From an uncultured Mycoplasmatota bacterium (GTDB lineage Bacteria; Bacillota_I; Bacilli_A; Izemoplasmatales; Izemoplasmataceae), in the NCBI GenBank assembly GCA_913062645.1, contig CAJXVW010000001.1, positions 1,240,001-1,304,000 on the forward strand: a stretch of 64,000 bases of DNA, read 5' to 3'. Shown piece by piece: positions 39,084-47,874 of the stretch. Under the pieces are notes generated by a model. That model ran no database searches and was not told the DNA's origin. It saw only the letters and a program-made list of their open reading frames with translations. Position 1 is the stretch's first letter; each line of letters opens with the position of its first letter. Position numbers and translations under genes: made by a program.

Positions 39084-40256
39084 TCACAAACTTTTGTCGG
39101 CAAGGATCTCGGGCCACGGGCGATACCACTTGAACCGAACATTGAGAAGCACGATGCCGATCGCCACGACACCGATCGAGCCACCGAGTACGAACGGCGC
39201 TCCGGGGGCGTCATATCCGAACAAGTTGCCGAGACCGGCAAGAATCAACGGTGACACGAACTGACCGAAGTACGAGAAACTCGATACGACCGCCAGTGCC
39301 AGTGCGACGTCGAGCGGTTTGCTGTCGATCGAGGCTTGCAGGTAGATGTTCGGGGCAAGTACGCCGAGGCCGAATCCGACCAGTGTCATCGCCACCCCGA
39401 CACCCCATGTCGTTGTCGAAAAGCCGGTTAAAAACATGCCGGCGCTCAATACGGCGAGGCCGAAGAATACCAGTTTGCCCCGCAGTGCGTTCTTGATCTG
39501 ATGGTACCTAGTGGCGACCACGAAACTGCCAAGCGTGACCAACGAGATCAGCAGTCCGGTCGTGAGACCAGTCCCGATGCCGATGGTCTTGACGTATACG
39601 CTGAGATGGGCGGGGATCGCGTAGAACGTCTGAATGACGATGAAGTGCGATATGCCCAGGATCCATACGTTGCGACTTATCTGCGCCCTTGGTTTCGGGC
39701 CCTCCGGAAGGTCCTGATCGGGTAAAAACAAGAGCACCAGCACGAGCGTCACAAGACCAAAGGTGTAGATCGCGAAGGGATAACGCCAGCTGTAGAGGAC
39801 AAGGACGCCGGCAACCACCGTAGAAACGATCGAACCGAGGTTCTTGATCGCCGTCGAATAGCCCATCATCTTACTACGTTCGGGGCCATCGAAAAAGTCG
39901 GCGATGAGCGATGTTGCGAGCGGCAACAGAATGCCGATGCCCAGACCTAGCACGGCGCGGAACGCCAGCAACGCGTAAATGCTGTTCATGAATCCGCCGC
40001 CGGTGCCACCGACGACATAAAGCGACAACCCGATGATCAGCAGTGTCTTTTTGTGCACATGGCGTGTCAACAATCCAGTCGACAGCGTCATTGGTACGAT
40101 GAACAGCGCCGGCAGCGTCATCACCATCTTGATCAACAGCTCATCGACGTCGGGAAATGCTTCGCCGATATCAGCGATGATCGGCGACATCGCGCTCGAT
40201 GCCATGATGATCAGAAACGAGACGCTGAGAATCGTCGCCTTGCTAATGGTGCGCAT
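39084..40256 (-). CDS. Major facilitator superfamily transporter
   Basis: A 390-residue carrier with twelve hydrophobic segments and drug-exporter-like signatures, such as 'RAVLGLGIGILLPLATSLIADFF' containing the RxxxGxG motif in the fourth segment and a basic loop 'GLLTRHVHKKTLL' between segments 2 and 3. Direction and substrate are not evident. It starts 3 bases after the questin-oxidase-like gene, so the two are in one operon with the amidohydrolase probably following. Confidence 0.88.
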   Translation of the reverse strand: MRTISKATILSVSFLIIMASSAMSPIIADIGEAFPDVDELLIKMVMTLPALFIVPMTLSTGLLTRHVHKKTLLIIGLSLYVVGGTGGGFMNSIYALLAFRAVLGLGIGILLPLATSLIADFFDGPERSKMMGYSTAIKNLGSIVSTVVAGVLVLYSWRYPFAIYTFGLVTLVLVLLFLPDQDLPEGPKPRAQISRNVWILGISHFIVIQTFYAIPAHLSVYVKTIGIGTGLTTGLLISLVTLGSFVVATRYHQIKNALRGKLVFFGLAVLSAGMFLTGFSTTTWGVGVAMTLVGFGLGVLAPNIYLQASIDSKPLDVALALAVVSSFSYFGQFVSPLILAGLGNLFGYDAPGAPFVLGGSIGVVAIGIVLLNVRFKWYRPWPEILADKSL

Positions 40257-40259
40257 GCG

Positions 40260-41189
40260 TCAGCGAATCTCGTTCGCGATTGTTCGGCACAGCGGACAGT
40301 CGAACATGTCGTTCAGTTGCGCCAGGGAAAACAGCAGTTTCACGGCATGCGCGTCCTCGTAGGAGGTGATGTTCGCCAACAATTCGGCGAACGACCGGTC
40401 GGCCACGTCCTCGCGCGGTTCCGCTGGTGCGGCAACGACGAGATGCGGCATTGCCTGTACGACGAAATGATCCAACACGTCGGCAAAATCGACGTAGAAT
40501 TCTTCTAAGACCATCAGCGCGTGAAATGCGGTGATGGTGTGCAACACGAAAAAATCGCGCGTTTCTTGGTATCGTCTCAACAACAACGACAGCAACGCTT
40601 CGCGATGCCGTGTCACGTGTTCGATGCGAAACCGGATCGATTGGTACAACGCATCTTCGCGAAGCGTCTCCAATCGTTCGCGGTGGTCTCCCTCAGGAGC
40701 CAACTCAGTGATGCGATCGATGAGTTGGTGGAGACGATCCTTGACTTGTTCAAAGGGGATCGGCGTCGAACTCGGCTCACGCGGTTCGGCGGTCACCTCA
40801 TAATAGGCGAGTGCTTGCGCCACCAATAGTTCATCGGTGCTGATGACGGCGTACGCCAGCCGAATCAAGCCATGAAAGAGGGCGCTTTGGACATCGCTCA
40901 CATGCTTGTTCAAAAACGTTCCAACGACAACATCGACGCCGTATTTGTTGATTTCACCAAGATAAAACCCGGTCTGGTTGATGTAGCTCTGTTCGAGATC
41001 GCTCTTGGGATAGGTCGGGTCGGTCAGTTCGTACAGATCACGGGATGCCTTGTATGTGTCGAGCCATGCTTCCGCATCTTGTTGTGGCACGTTCAACTCC
41101 TCAAAGATGACGTACACCATCGGCAGATGGTTGGTGAGATGACCACGGTAGATCGGGCTCAGGCCTTCGTACTTCCGGTAGAGGTTCAT
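40260..41189 (-). CDS. Questin-oxidase-like protein (DUF4243)
   Basis: The 309-residue protein resembles the questin oxidase-like family, named for fungal enzymes of polyketide pathways and also common in bacteria. The N-terminal 'YRGHLTNHLPMVYVIFEEL' (about 14-32) is the family hallmark and 'ALFHGLIRLAYAV' in the middle is a second conserved block; conserved histidines lie in both. The bacterial reaction is not known. It is co-transcribed with an MFS carrier and perhaps an amidohydrolase. Its promoter has an extended -10 (TGGTATAAT). Confidence 0.7.
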   Translation of the reverse strand: MNLYRKYEGLSPIYRGHLTNHLPMVYVIFEELNVPQQDAEAWLDTYKASRDLYELTDPTYPKSDLEQSYINQTGFYLGEINKYGVDVVVGTFLNKHVSDVQSALFHGLIRLAYAVISTDELLVAQALAYYEVTAEPREPSSTPIPFEQVKDRLHQLIDRITELAPEGDHRERLETLREDALYQSIRFRIEHVTRHREALLSLLLRRYQETRDFFVLHTITAFHALMVLEEFYVDFADVLDHFVVQAMPHLVVAAPAEPREDVADRSFAELLANITSYEDAHAVKLLFSLAQLNDMFDCPLCRTIANEIR

Positions 41190-41312
41190 GGTATCACTCC
41201 CTTTGTCCCATTATACCACAATCCAAGCCGGGATTCTTTGAAATCTTTTGTGTCATTTTTCCGGCATTTCCAGTATAATGGTAAATAGATATTCCACCAG
41301 GGAGTGATGCAC

Positions 41313-41909
41313 ATGCTGGTTCTAGTCGGCGCGAGCGCCAGCGGCAAGACCGATATCGCCAAGATCCTGATCGATCAGTACGGCTACAAGAAAATGGTCA
41401 CCACGACCTCGCGCAAACCCCGCAAGGGCGAAGTCAACGGCGTTGATTACCACTTCATCAGCAAAAAAATCTTCGAAAACCGTATGAAGAAGGACAAGTT
41501 CTTGGAAACCGTCGAATACAACGGCCACTATTACGGCACGCCCACCAAGGGCGCGACCAAGGAAAAGGTCCTCATCGTCGATCCCGACGGCGCCAACTCG
41601 ATCTACGACAAGGAACTACCCGACACCGTCATCATCCTGTTGGAAACCAGCGAAGAAATCCGCAAGGAGCGGATGCTCGAGCGGGGCGACACCCTGATCC
41701 AGGTCATCGACCGTCTGGAAAAAGACGACAAACACTTCCACAAAGACAATCTCAAACACATCGACTTCATCGTCAACACCAACGAAGGCACCCAGGAGGA
41801 ATTGGCCGAGAAGATCAACGACCTCTATCACCACGTCGTTGATCAGGAAAACCAGATGAGCATCTTCGATGTCCTCCGTGACGACGAAAAGCAAAACGGA
41901 ACCGACTGA
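41313..41909 (+). CDS. gmk: Guanylate kinase-like protein
   Basis: A 198-residue protein of the guanylate kinase fold: P-loop 'LVGASASGKT' (4-13), GMP-binding 'TTTSRKPRKGEVNGVDYHFIS' (the SRxxR..E..G.DY/F pattern), and 'LETVEYNGHYYGTP'. It would phosphorylate GMP to GDP. The P-loop is slightly divergent from the usual GPSGxGK, and the C-terminal lid differs ('LERGDTLIQVIDRLEKDDKHF'), so a related nucleotide kinase role is possible. The ATG follows GGGAGTGA; two earlier in-frame starts lie within the ribosome site. Confidence 0.8.
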   Translation: MLVLVGASASGKTDIAKILIDQYGYKKMVTTTSRKPRKGEVNGVDYHFISKKIFENRMKKDKFLETVEYNGHYYGTPTKGATKEKVLIVDPDGANSIYDKELPDTVIILLETSEEIRKERMLERGDTLIQVIDRLEKDDKHFHKDNLKHIDFIVNTNEGTQEELAEKINDLYHHVVDQENQMSIFDVLRDDEKQNGTD

Positions 41910-41926
41910 ACGGTTCCGTTTTTTTT
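41893..41926. terminator. Bidirectional terminator between gmk and hydA
   Basis: AAAACGGAACCG (41893-41904) pairs with CGGTTCCGTTTT (41911-41922), followed by T on the plus strand; the A-run gives a T tail on the minus strand too. Confidence 0.85.
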
Positions 41927-41928
41927 CG

Positions 41929-43647
41929 TTACAAGTTGCGTGCTGCGTACGTCGTGTGGAGGAGTTCGTGGGCGAGATGCGAGTTCGGCTTTTCGAGATA
42001 CTCCTTGTAGAGCGCCTGGATCGACGGATTGTCGTGACTCTTGCGGTAGACCATGTTGCCATCGACGATGTACGTCGATTCAATCCGTTCTTCCCGCATC
42101 TTGTTGTCGGTGCCGTAAGGCTGACCGCCGCCACCGATGCAGCCACCGGGACAAGCCATGATCTCGATGAAGGTGTAGGGCGAGGTTCCGGCCACCACGT
42201 CCTCCATCAGCTCCCGCGCGTTGGCGAGGCTGTGCGAGACGGCGACCTTGATCGGCTGGCCACCCAGTTCGACGGTGGCTTCCTTGATCCCTTTCAATCC
42301 CCGGACGTCCTTGAAGACGATGTCTTCGAGCGGCTTGTTGTTGACGATTTCATACACCGTTCGAAGCGCCGCTTCGGTGACGCCACCGGTTGCGCCGAAC
42401 AATGCCGCCGCGCCCGTCGTGATGCCGAACGGATTGTCGAAGTCCTGTTCCTCGATCTTGTCGAAATCGATGCCCATCTGCCGGAACATCTTACCCAGTT
42501 CACGGGTCGTGATGACGACGTCGACGTCGGAATTCCTGCCGTCGGCCTTGAATTCTTCACGGGTCGCTTCGTATTTCTTCGCCGTGCATGGCATTACGCT
42601 GACGACGAAGATGTCGTCTGGATCCATGCCGATTTTATCGGCGTAATAGGTTTTGGCGAGGGCGCCGAACATCTGTTGCGGCGATTTGCAGCTGCTGATG
42701 TGGGGCAGGACCTCGGGATACTCCTGTTCGGCCATGTTGATCCAGCCCGGGCAGCACGACGTCATTAGTGGCAACACACCACCGGTTTGAATGCGGTGGA
42801 TCAGTTCGGTGCCTTCTTCCATGATCGTCAGATCGGCCGTGAAGTTGGTGTCGTAGACATGGTTGAAGCCGAGGTGTTTCATCGCGCTCACAAGTTTGCC
42901 GTTGCTGATGAGACCCTTTTTGTATCCCACTTCCTCGCCGATTGAGACGCGTACGGCGGGGGCGATCTGAACGAGCACGTGTTTCGTCGGATCGTGCAGC
43001 TTTGTCCACACCTGATCGGTATTATCGCGTTCGGTGATGGCACCGACCGGACAGACGTTTGCGCACTGACCGCAGAACGTGCAGAAGGTGTCGTCTAGTG
43101 GCTGGAAAAACGCCGGCGCGATGTCCATGTTGTGACCGCGTCCCATGCGTTCCAAGACGTGCATGCCCTGGACCGACGCGCAGACGTCGACGCAACGACC
43201 ACATTTGATGCAGCGGTTGGGATTGCGGGCGAGCGACGGATTGAGCAGGTCAAGGGGACGCCGTTCGAGGACGTTCTCGAAGCGGTTCTCATCGATGCCG
43301 AGCAGTTTTGCCAGGCCCTGCAGTTCACAACTCATGTTGCGGACGCAGGCGGTGCAGTTGGCGTCGTGATTGCTGAGAATCAGTTCGGTGATCGTCTTGC
43401 GCGCATTGAGCACCTTGGGCGAGTTGGTCTTGATCACCATGCCGTCCTTGATCGGCGTGCTGCAGGAGGTTTTGAGTCCTCGCCAGCCATCGATCTCGAC
43501 GACGCAGATGCGGCAGTCGCTGTTGATGTGGAGATCGGGATAATGACACAAGGTCGGGATGTTGATGTTGAACTTGCGAGCGGCTTCCAGGATTGTCGTG
43601 CCCTCTTCGGCGACGACATCGATGTTGTTGATGCGACAATGGATCAT
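41929..43647 (-). CDS. hydA: [FeFe] hydrogenase catalytic subunit, NAD-linked type
   Basis: The 572-residue subunit makes hydrogen at the H-cluster. In order: a [2Fe-2S] domain (cysteines near 34, 45, 48, 62), a His/Cys [4Fe-4S] region ('HDANCTACVRNMSC', 94-107), two [4Fe-4S] ferredoxin motifs (146-156 and 189-199) and the H-cluster motifs TSCCPGW (296-302), MPCTAKK (352-358) and ACPGGCIGGGGQP (near 500). The carboxy-terminal small domain is present; no extra [2Fe-2S] domain follows. Start at the ATG with AAGGAGG upstream, overlapping hydB by 4 bases; the open frame upstream of it is inside hydB. Maturases hydEFG are not in the window. Confidence 0.95.
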   Translation of the reverse strand: MIHCRINNIDVVAEEGTTILEAARKFNINIPTLCHYPDLHINSDCRICVVEIDGWRGLKTSCSTPIKDGMVIKTNSPKVLNARKTITELILSNHDANCTACVRNMSCELQGLAKLLGIDENRFENVLERRPLDLLNPSLARNPNRCIKCGRCVDVCASVQGMHVLERMGRGHNMDIAPAFFQPLDDTFCTFCGQCANVCPVGAITERDNTDQVWTKLHDPTKHVLVQIAPAVRVSIGEEVGYKKGLISNGKLVSAMKHLGFNHVYDTNFTADLTIMEEGTELIHRIQTGGVLPLMTSCCPGWINMAEQEYPEVLPHISSCKSPQQMFGALAKTYYADKIGMDPDDIFVVSVMPCTAKKYEATREEFKADGRNSDVDVVITTRELGKMFRQMGIDFDKIEEQDFDNPFGITTGAAALFGATGGVTEAALRTVYEIVNNKPLEDIVFKDVRGLKGIKEATVELGGQPIKVAVSHSLANARELMEDVVAGTSPYTFIEIMACPGGCIGGGGQPYGTDNKMREERIESTYIVDGNMVYRKSHDNPSIQALYKEYLEKPNSHLAHELLHTTYAARNL

Positions 43648-44906
43648 GGGCGCACCTCCTTGTTGTTCTGAATGCGGTCGAGGTAATCTTCGTGGAAGAA
43701 TTCCATCGTCGACAGAATCGACGTCGGTGACGTCTGACCCAGACCGCACAGTGTCGTTTCGTGGATTACGTCGGCCAGTGATTTGAGGGAGATGTAATCG
43801 TCCATCGTGGCCACGCGGTCGACAAATTTGCGAACCAGTCGGACCAGTTGGATGTGCCCTTCGCGACAGGGGGTGCATTTGCCGCAGGATTCATGGGCGA
43901 AGAACTCCATGTTGCGAAGAATGATGTCAAACAGGTCGTGCGAATCGTCGATGACGATGATCGCACCGGCCCCCATCTTCGAGTCGAACATCTCGAACCG
44001 TTCGTTGTCGATGTCCATGTCCAGCAGTTCATCGGGAATGATCGCGCCACAGGCGCCACCCAGTTGTACCATCTTGATCGGACGACCGGTATTGGTGCCG
44101 CCGCCCAGCGTTTCAATGACCTCCCGGATGGTACGACCATAAGGAACCTCGTAAAGTCCCTTGTTGCGGACGTTGCCCGACAGGCTGATCAGTTTCGTTC
44201 CGCTGGCGTACTCGCTGCCGATTTTGGCGTATTCGGCTCCGCCGATCCGAAGGATGAACGGCAGATTACAGAAGGTCTCGACGTTGTTGATGAGCGTCGG
44301 ATGCTGGAACATCCCGCGTTGCGCCGGATAGGGCGGCTTGACACGCGTCCGTCCGGCCTTGCCTTCGAGCGATTCGATGAGCGCGAATTCCTCGCCGCAA
44401 ACGTACGCACCGGCCCCGCGTCGCACTTCGATGTCAAAGGTGAACGAACTGCCGAGAATGTGGGTTCCGAGCATGTTGTACAACCGCGCTTCGGTGACGG
44501 CTTCTTTCATGATCGCGATCGCTTTGCGGTACTCGCCGCGAATGTAGATGTAACCGTACGTCGCACCGGTCGCAAGAGCGCTGATCAACATGCCTTCGAT
44601 GATCTGGTGCGGGTCCTGTTCCATCAGATAGCGGTCCTTGAAGTTGCCGGGTTCGCCTTCGTCGGCGTTGCAGACGATGAACTTTTCGCCCTTTTCCGCG
44701 GCGAAGCTGTTCATCTTGATCGCCGTCGGGAAGCCTGCGCCTCCGCGTCCGGTGATGCGCGACAGACGCACTTCTTCGCGGATCGCCTCCGGGGTCATAG
44801 TAATTGCTTGTTTGAGCATCTCATAACCGTCGTGGTTGATGTAGTCTTCAATGGACAACGGATCGATTACGCCGAACCGTTTGGTCAGTTCCTTGCGTTC
44901 GATCAT
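43644..44906 (-). CDS. hydB: NADH-binding subunit of the hydrogenase (NuoF/HydB-like)
   Basis: A 420-residue flavoprotein that binds NADH and FMN: 'GRGGAGFPTAIKM' (about 53-65), 'NADEGEPGNFKDR' and the [4Fe-4S] motif 'ESCGKCTPCREG' (about 342-353). It lacks both the N-terminal [2Fe-2S] extension and the C-terminal ferredoxin domain of Thermotoga HydB (which is over 600 residues), so it resembles the shorter subunits of NADH-dependent hydrogenases. It overlaps both neighbours by 4 bases. Confidence 0.93.
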   Translation of the reverse strand: MIERKELTKRFGVIDPLSIEDYINHDGYEMLKQAITMTPEAIREEVRLSRITGRGGAGFPTAIKMNSFAAEKGEKFIVCNADEGEPGNFKDRYLMEQDPHQIIEGMLISALATGATYGYIYIRGEYRKAIAIMKEAVTEARLYNMLGTHILGSSFTFDIEVRRGAGAYVCGEEFALIESLEGKAGRTRVKPPYPAQRGMFQHPTLINNVETFCNLPFILRIGGAEYAKIGSEYASGTKLISLSGNVRNKGLYEVPYGRTIREVIETLGGGTNTGRPIKMVQLGGACGAIIPDELLDMDIDNERFEMFDSKMGAGAIIVIDDSHDLFDIILRNMEFFAHESCGKCTPCREGHIQLVRLVRKFVDRVATMDDYISLKSLADVIHETTLCGLGQTSPTSILSTMEFFHEDYLDRIQNNKEVRP

Positions 44907-45364
44907 AACAGACCACTCCGATACGATTCGAGGATGCTGCGGACCTTTTCATCCGACAGATTGGTGTAGGTTTCGTGGTTGACGCGCATCGCCGGCGCTT
45001 CGTCGCAGCAGCCGATGCAGGCAGTCAGTTCCAGCGAGAACAGCTGATCGGGGGTGGTGTCACCGATGCCGATCGCCAGTTCGTCCTGTATCGTCTTGAG
45101 AACGTTGAAATCATCGTTCAGATAACAAGGGACATCCTTGCACACCTGAATCACGTACTTGCCGCGTGGTGTCGTTGACAGCATCGTGTAAAACGACATG
45201 ACGCTGTACACCTGAGAATCGCGAACGCCGACATAGGCGGCGATCGTGCGCAGTTCGTCTTCGCTGACGTAGTGCTGCTCCGTGGCGTCGTCGACATCGA
45301 TCAGCATCTCGATCAGGTACTGCGGCTGGGGTGGATATTTGCTGAGAATCGTTTGCAAGTCCAT
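44903..45364 (-). CDS. hydC: [2Fe-2S] NuoE/HydC-like hydrogenase subunit
   Basis: A 153-residue thioredoxin-like ferredoxin with the four ligands in 'QVCKDVPCYLN' (C, C) and 'ELTACIGCCDEAP' (C, C). It passes electrons between the NADH-binding and catalytic subunits. I use the ATG at 45362-45364, which has AAAGGAGGA in front; an in-frame TTG upstream lies within the ribosome site. First gene of the hydCBA operon. Confidence 0.93.
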   Translation of the reverse strand: MDLQTILSKYPPQPQYLIEMLIDVDDATEQHYVSEDELRTIAAYVGVRDSQVYSVMSFYTMLSTTPRGKYVIQVCKDVPCYLNDDFNVLKTIQDELAIGIGDTTPDQLFSLELTACIGCCDEAPAMRVNHETYTNLSDEKVRSILESYRSGLL

Positions 45365-45379
45365 CTTCGGTTCCTCCTT

Positions 45380-45405
45380 TGACAAAGCGGTTTATCGCGT
45401 TGTCA
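45380..45405. promoter_or_regulatory. Imperfect palindrome in the hydCBA leader
   Basis: A 26-base imperfect palindrome with TGACAA/TTGTCA outer arms and GCG/CGC inner pairs lies just upstream of the hydC ribosome site. A TATAAT (near 45433) provides the promoter. It could be an operator for a redox regulator or an RNA hairpin. It does not match the Rex consensus well. Confidence 0.4.
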
Positions 45406-45485
45406 GTCGTATGGTTTGCCTCCGTTCTTATTATAAAATATATGATTTGGATTTGAAACTATTTTTTAATTGGAATATGTCCACA

Positions 45486-45530
45486 TGAAAACCCCCTTTC
45501 GAGGCCGTATCTACGGTCTGAAAGGGGGTT
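45486..45530 (-). terminator. Intrinsic terminator of the Kef-type antiporter gene
   Basis: AACCCCCTTTC (45490-45500) pairs with GAAAGGGGGTT (45520-45530); the interior AGGCCGT/ACGGTCT continues the stem. T residues follow on the minus strand. Confidence 0.8.
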
Positions 45531-45572
45531 GGTTCGGAGATTTTTTTTACTTTCTTTATCGAACGTTGTGAA

Positions 45573-46889
45573 TCACACCAAATGGGCGTGAGCGGTATGG
45601 TCGTCCTGGGTGATCTCATCGGCCTTGCGGAAGGCCCATTTGACAATGATTTCGCCGAAGATCTTATAGATGACAACGGCGAACAGAACACCCGTCAGGA
45701 TCGTCGACCCGATGGTCGTGTAGATGTCGTTGCCGGTTTCCTGCGCCAGCTGGATGAAGCGGATTTCCGCGAGAATCGCCATGTCGATGGCGACCCCGCC
45801 CTGGGGAATCAAAGCGGGACCGAGATACTTGCGGACTTTGCTTTCCTCGCGCAACAACGCAGCACCGAAGAATGCGCCGAACAATTTCCCTAAGACGCGG
45901 ACGACGAGATAGGTGATGGCGAGGATTTCAAACGTCGTCAGCAGGCTGATGTCGAGTTCCGCCCCGGAGAGGGTGAAGAACACCAGCAAAATCGGCAGGA
46001 TGAAGTTGTCGCTGATGGTGCGGACCTTGTCACGCATCTCAAAATCGAGCTTGTTGGCCAGTACGGCCCCGATCGCAAGCGGCAACAAGATCGTCGAGGT
46101 ATCGAACATGTAGCTCAGACCGATGCCGAACAAGAGGCCGATGACGATGATCAGGAAGATCGTGACGCTGTCGCCCTTGTAGAAATATTCCAGCAAGCGC
46201 TCGACGATGAACCCGAGAATCAGACCGCCGATGAGGCTGATGGCGATTTCGAACAGCGGTTCGCCGAGGAGTATGCCAAACGAGATTTCCTGTCCGGTGT
46301 GGCCGGCCAGATAGACGCTGATCGGCAACACGAATGCGAACAGCATGACACCGAGCACGTCATCGAGTGCGATCATCGGACACAGCAGTTGCGTCAGACG
46401 TCCCTTGGTGTGATAACTGCGGATGCAGGCGACGATCGGCGCCGGTGTCGTGACACTGGCGATCGCCCCGAAAATGAGCGCGTACGTCCAGGCGTACTGA
46501 TCAACCAGGAGCAAAATCATGCCGCCCACCAGGAAAAACGTGAACAACGCCTGAAAGATGGTGATGAACAAGACCGCTTTGCGGTTGTATTTGAGCATCT
46601 TGAAGTTGACTTCGAGACCAACGTTGTAACCGATGAAACCAAGACCGAGAATCTTCAGACTCTTGAAATCGGCGATGATGTTTTCGTTGAACAGATTGAG
46701 CAGATTGGGTCCGAACAACATCCCGATGATGATGTACCCCGTGACCCGGGGCAGATGGACCATCTCGGCGAGTTTGCCGCCGAGAATCCCGACACTCACG
46801 AGCAGCGCGATGTCGATGAACAGATTCGAGTGAATGTCCTCGAATACAAAAAACAGATTGAGCAGGTTCATGCTGAAGTCCAAGCCCAT
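45573..46889 (-). CDS. Kef/CPA2-type cation:proton antiporter
   Basis: A 438-residue protein with about thirteen hydrophobic segments, of the CPA2 family (Kef/NapA). The discontinuous-helix motif 'SVTTPAPIVACI' (about 156-167) and the proton-relay 'IALDDVLGVMLF' with two aspartates (about 182-193) are typical of electrogenic sodium/proton exchangers. No cytoplasmic TrkA domain follows. ATG with GGAGGA upstream; codons before it are unconserved. Monocistronic. Sodium rather than potassium is an inference from the DD pair. Confidence 0.88.
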   Translation of the reverse strand: MGLDFSMNLLNLFFVFEDIHSNLFIDIALLVSVGILGGKLAEMVHLPRVTGYIIIGMLFGPNLLNLFNENIIADFKSLKILGLGFIGYNVGLEVNFKMLKYNRKAVLFITIFQALFTFFLVGGMILLLVDQYAWTYALIFGAIASVTTPAPIVACIRSYHTKGRLTQLLCPMIALDDVLGVMLFAFVLPISVYLAGHTGQEISFGILLGEPLFEIAISLIGGLILGFIVERLLEYFYKGDSVTIFLIIVIGLLFGIGLSYMFDTSTILLPLAIGAVLANKLDFEMRDKVRTISDNFILPILLVFFTLSGAELDISLLTTFEILAITYLVVRVLGKLFGAFFGAALLREESKVRKYLGPALIPQGGVAIDMAILAEIRFIQLAQETGNDIYTTIGSTILTGVLFAVVIYKIFGEIIVKWAFRKADEITQDDHTAHAHLV

Positions 46890-47040
46890 GATGCGTCCTC
46901 CTCCGTGCTGTTGCATGTGGTGTGAGCGAACGAGGAAATCCCGCTTCACACGGTCGCCAGAATCGGCGTTGCGGGTTCCATCCATTGTCTATTATACAAC
47001 CCGCATTCCAATCTAACAATAGGTTTCCCGGGATTTCATG

Positions 47041-47063
47041 AAAAAGACCGCACAAGTGCGGTC
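47041..47063 (-). terminator. Intrinsic terminator of the HEPN-CorA-DUF2785 operon
   Basis: GACCGCAC (47046-47053) pairs with GTGCGGTC (47056-47063), followed by TTTTTCATG on the minus strand. Confidence 0.8.
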
Positions 47064-47874
47064 ATCGAATGTTCTGACAGGTTTGTCCCAATGCGTCCAG
47101 AAAACGGCCGTTGATGGTGGTGGTGCGGAGGCGGAAGTACAAGCTCCGCAGCAAGTGCAGCACGTTCTGCTTCTTGATGTAGCGGGCCGGATAGGTGGTC
47201 GGCCAGTGGGCCGGATCGAGAGCTTTCAACCACTGCAGGAGATCGTCTTCGTCGATGAGGTGGCGGTCGATGGCGGCGACGATGGCGCTTGTCATCCGTT
47301 CGTCCTCGTCACTGGCGAAGAGATGGTCGTCCACGCACAGCTTGTCGCGAATGGCGTCGAGCATCGCCAGCAGCTCCCCTCCATCCAGTTCGTTCACCTG
47401 GGCGAACTGATGGAACAAATCGGCGGCGTGGGCGATGGCGTGTTTCCACCCGACTTTGGGGTCGTAGCCATCCAAAACGGTTTCCTTCTTGAAGTAGGCC
47501 AGATAATATTGAAAATACCGTTTGATGGTGTCGGCGTCAAACAGGCCGTCCCGTCGATGGACGAAGATGAGAATGGCGATCTGCAGCGTGGTGAACGAGC
47601 GGGTCAAGACACTGTCGGCGTCCACGTTCGTCATGTCACGCGTCAGGTACTCCTCGGTCATCAGCCTGTCTGTGATCTCACGCAATTCCTCCTTGGTGAA
47701 GTGGTTGTCGTGCAGCAAATGGGCGAACGCGGGGTAGACGATGTCGTCGCGGATGTGGCTGTCGGGATCGCCGATGTGCGTCAGGCATCCTGTCAGGACT
47801 GCATGCTTGTCCAATCCGTCAAATGTGAAATTCGCTTCTCGTTCTTGTTCGAGGCGACGTAGAAAGGCATTCAT
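47062..47874 (-). CDS. DUF2785 family protein
   Basis: The 270-residue helical protein matches DUF2785: 'LTHIGDPDSHIRDDIVYPAFAHLL' near the start, 'SVLTRSFTTLQIAILIFVHRRDG' in the middle and 'GYDPKVGWKHAIAHAADLFHQFAQV' with the conserved His-Ala-Ile-Ala-His block. HEAT-like repeats are likely; no function is established. Its ATG overlaps the corA stop by one base (TGATG), so it is co-translated with the transporter, and the operon begins with a membrane HEPN-like gene. Confidence 0.8.
   Translation of the reverse strand: MNAFLRRLEQEREANFTFDGLDKHAVLTGCLTHIGDPDSHIRDDIVYPAFAHLLHDNHFTKEELREITDRLMTEEYLTRDMTNVDADSVLTRSFTTLQIAILIFVHRRDGLFDADTIKRYFQYYLAYFKKETVLDGYDPKVGWKHAIAHAADLFHQFAQVNELDGGELLAMLDAIRDKLCVDDHLFASDEDERMTSAIVAAIDRHLIDEDDLLQWLKALDPAHWPTTYPARYIKKQNVLHLLRSLYFRLRTTTINGRFLDALGQTCQNIR

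Noticed and set aside
41929-43878. Longer hydA start adding 77 residues
   Set aside because: The extra part lies inside hydB in another frame and is not conserved; the ATG at 43647 has an AAGGAGG site and the ferredoxin domain begins there.
45380-45405. Rex operator for the hydrogenase operon
   Set aside because: The arms TGACAA/TTGTCA share only part of the Rex TTGTTAA..TTAACAA pattern, so I keep it as an unnamed palindrome.
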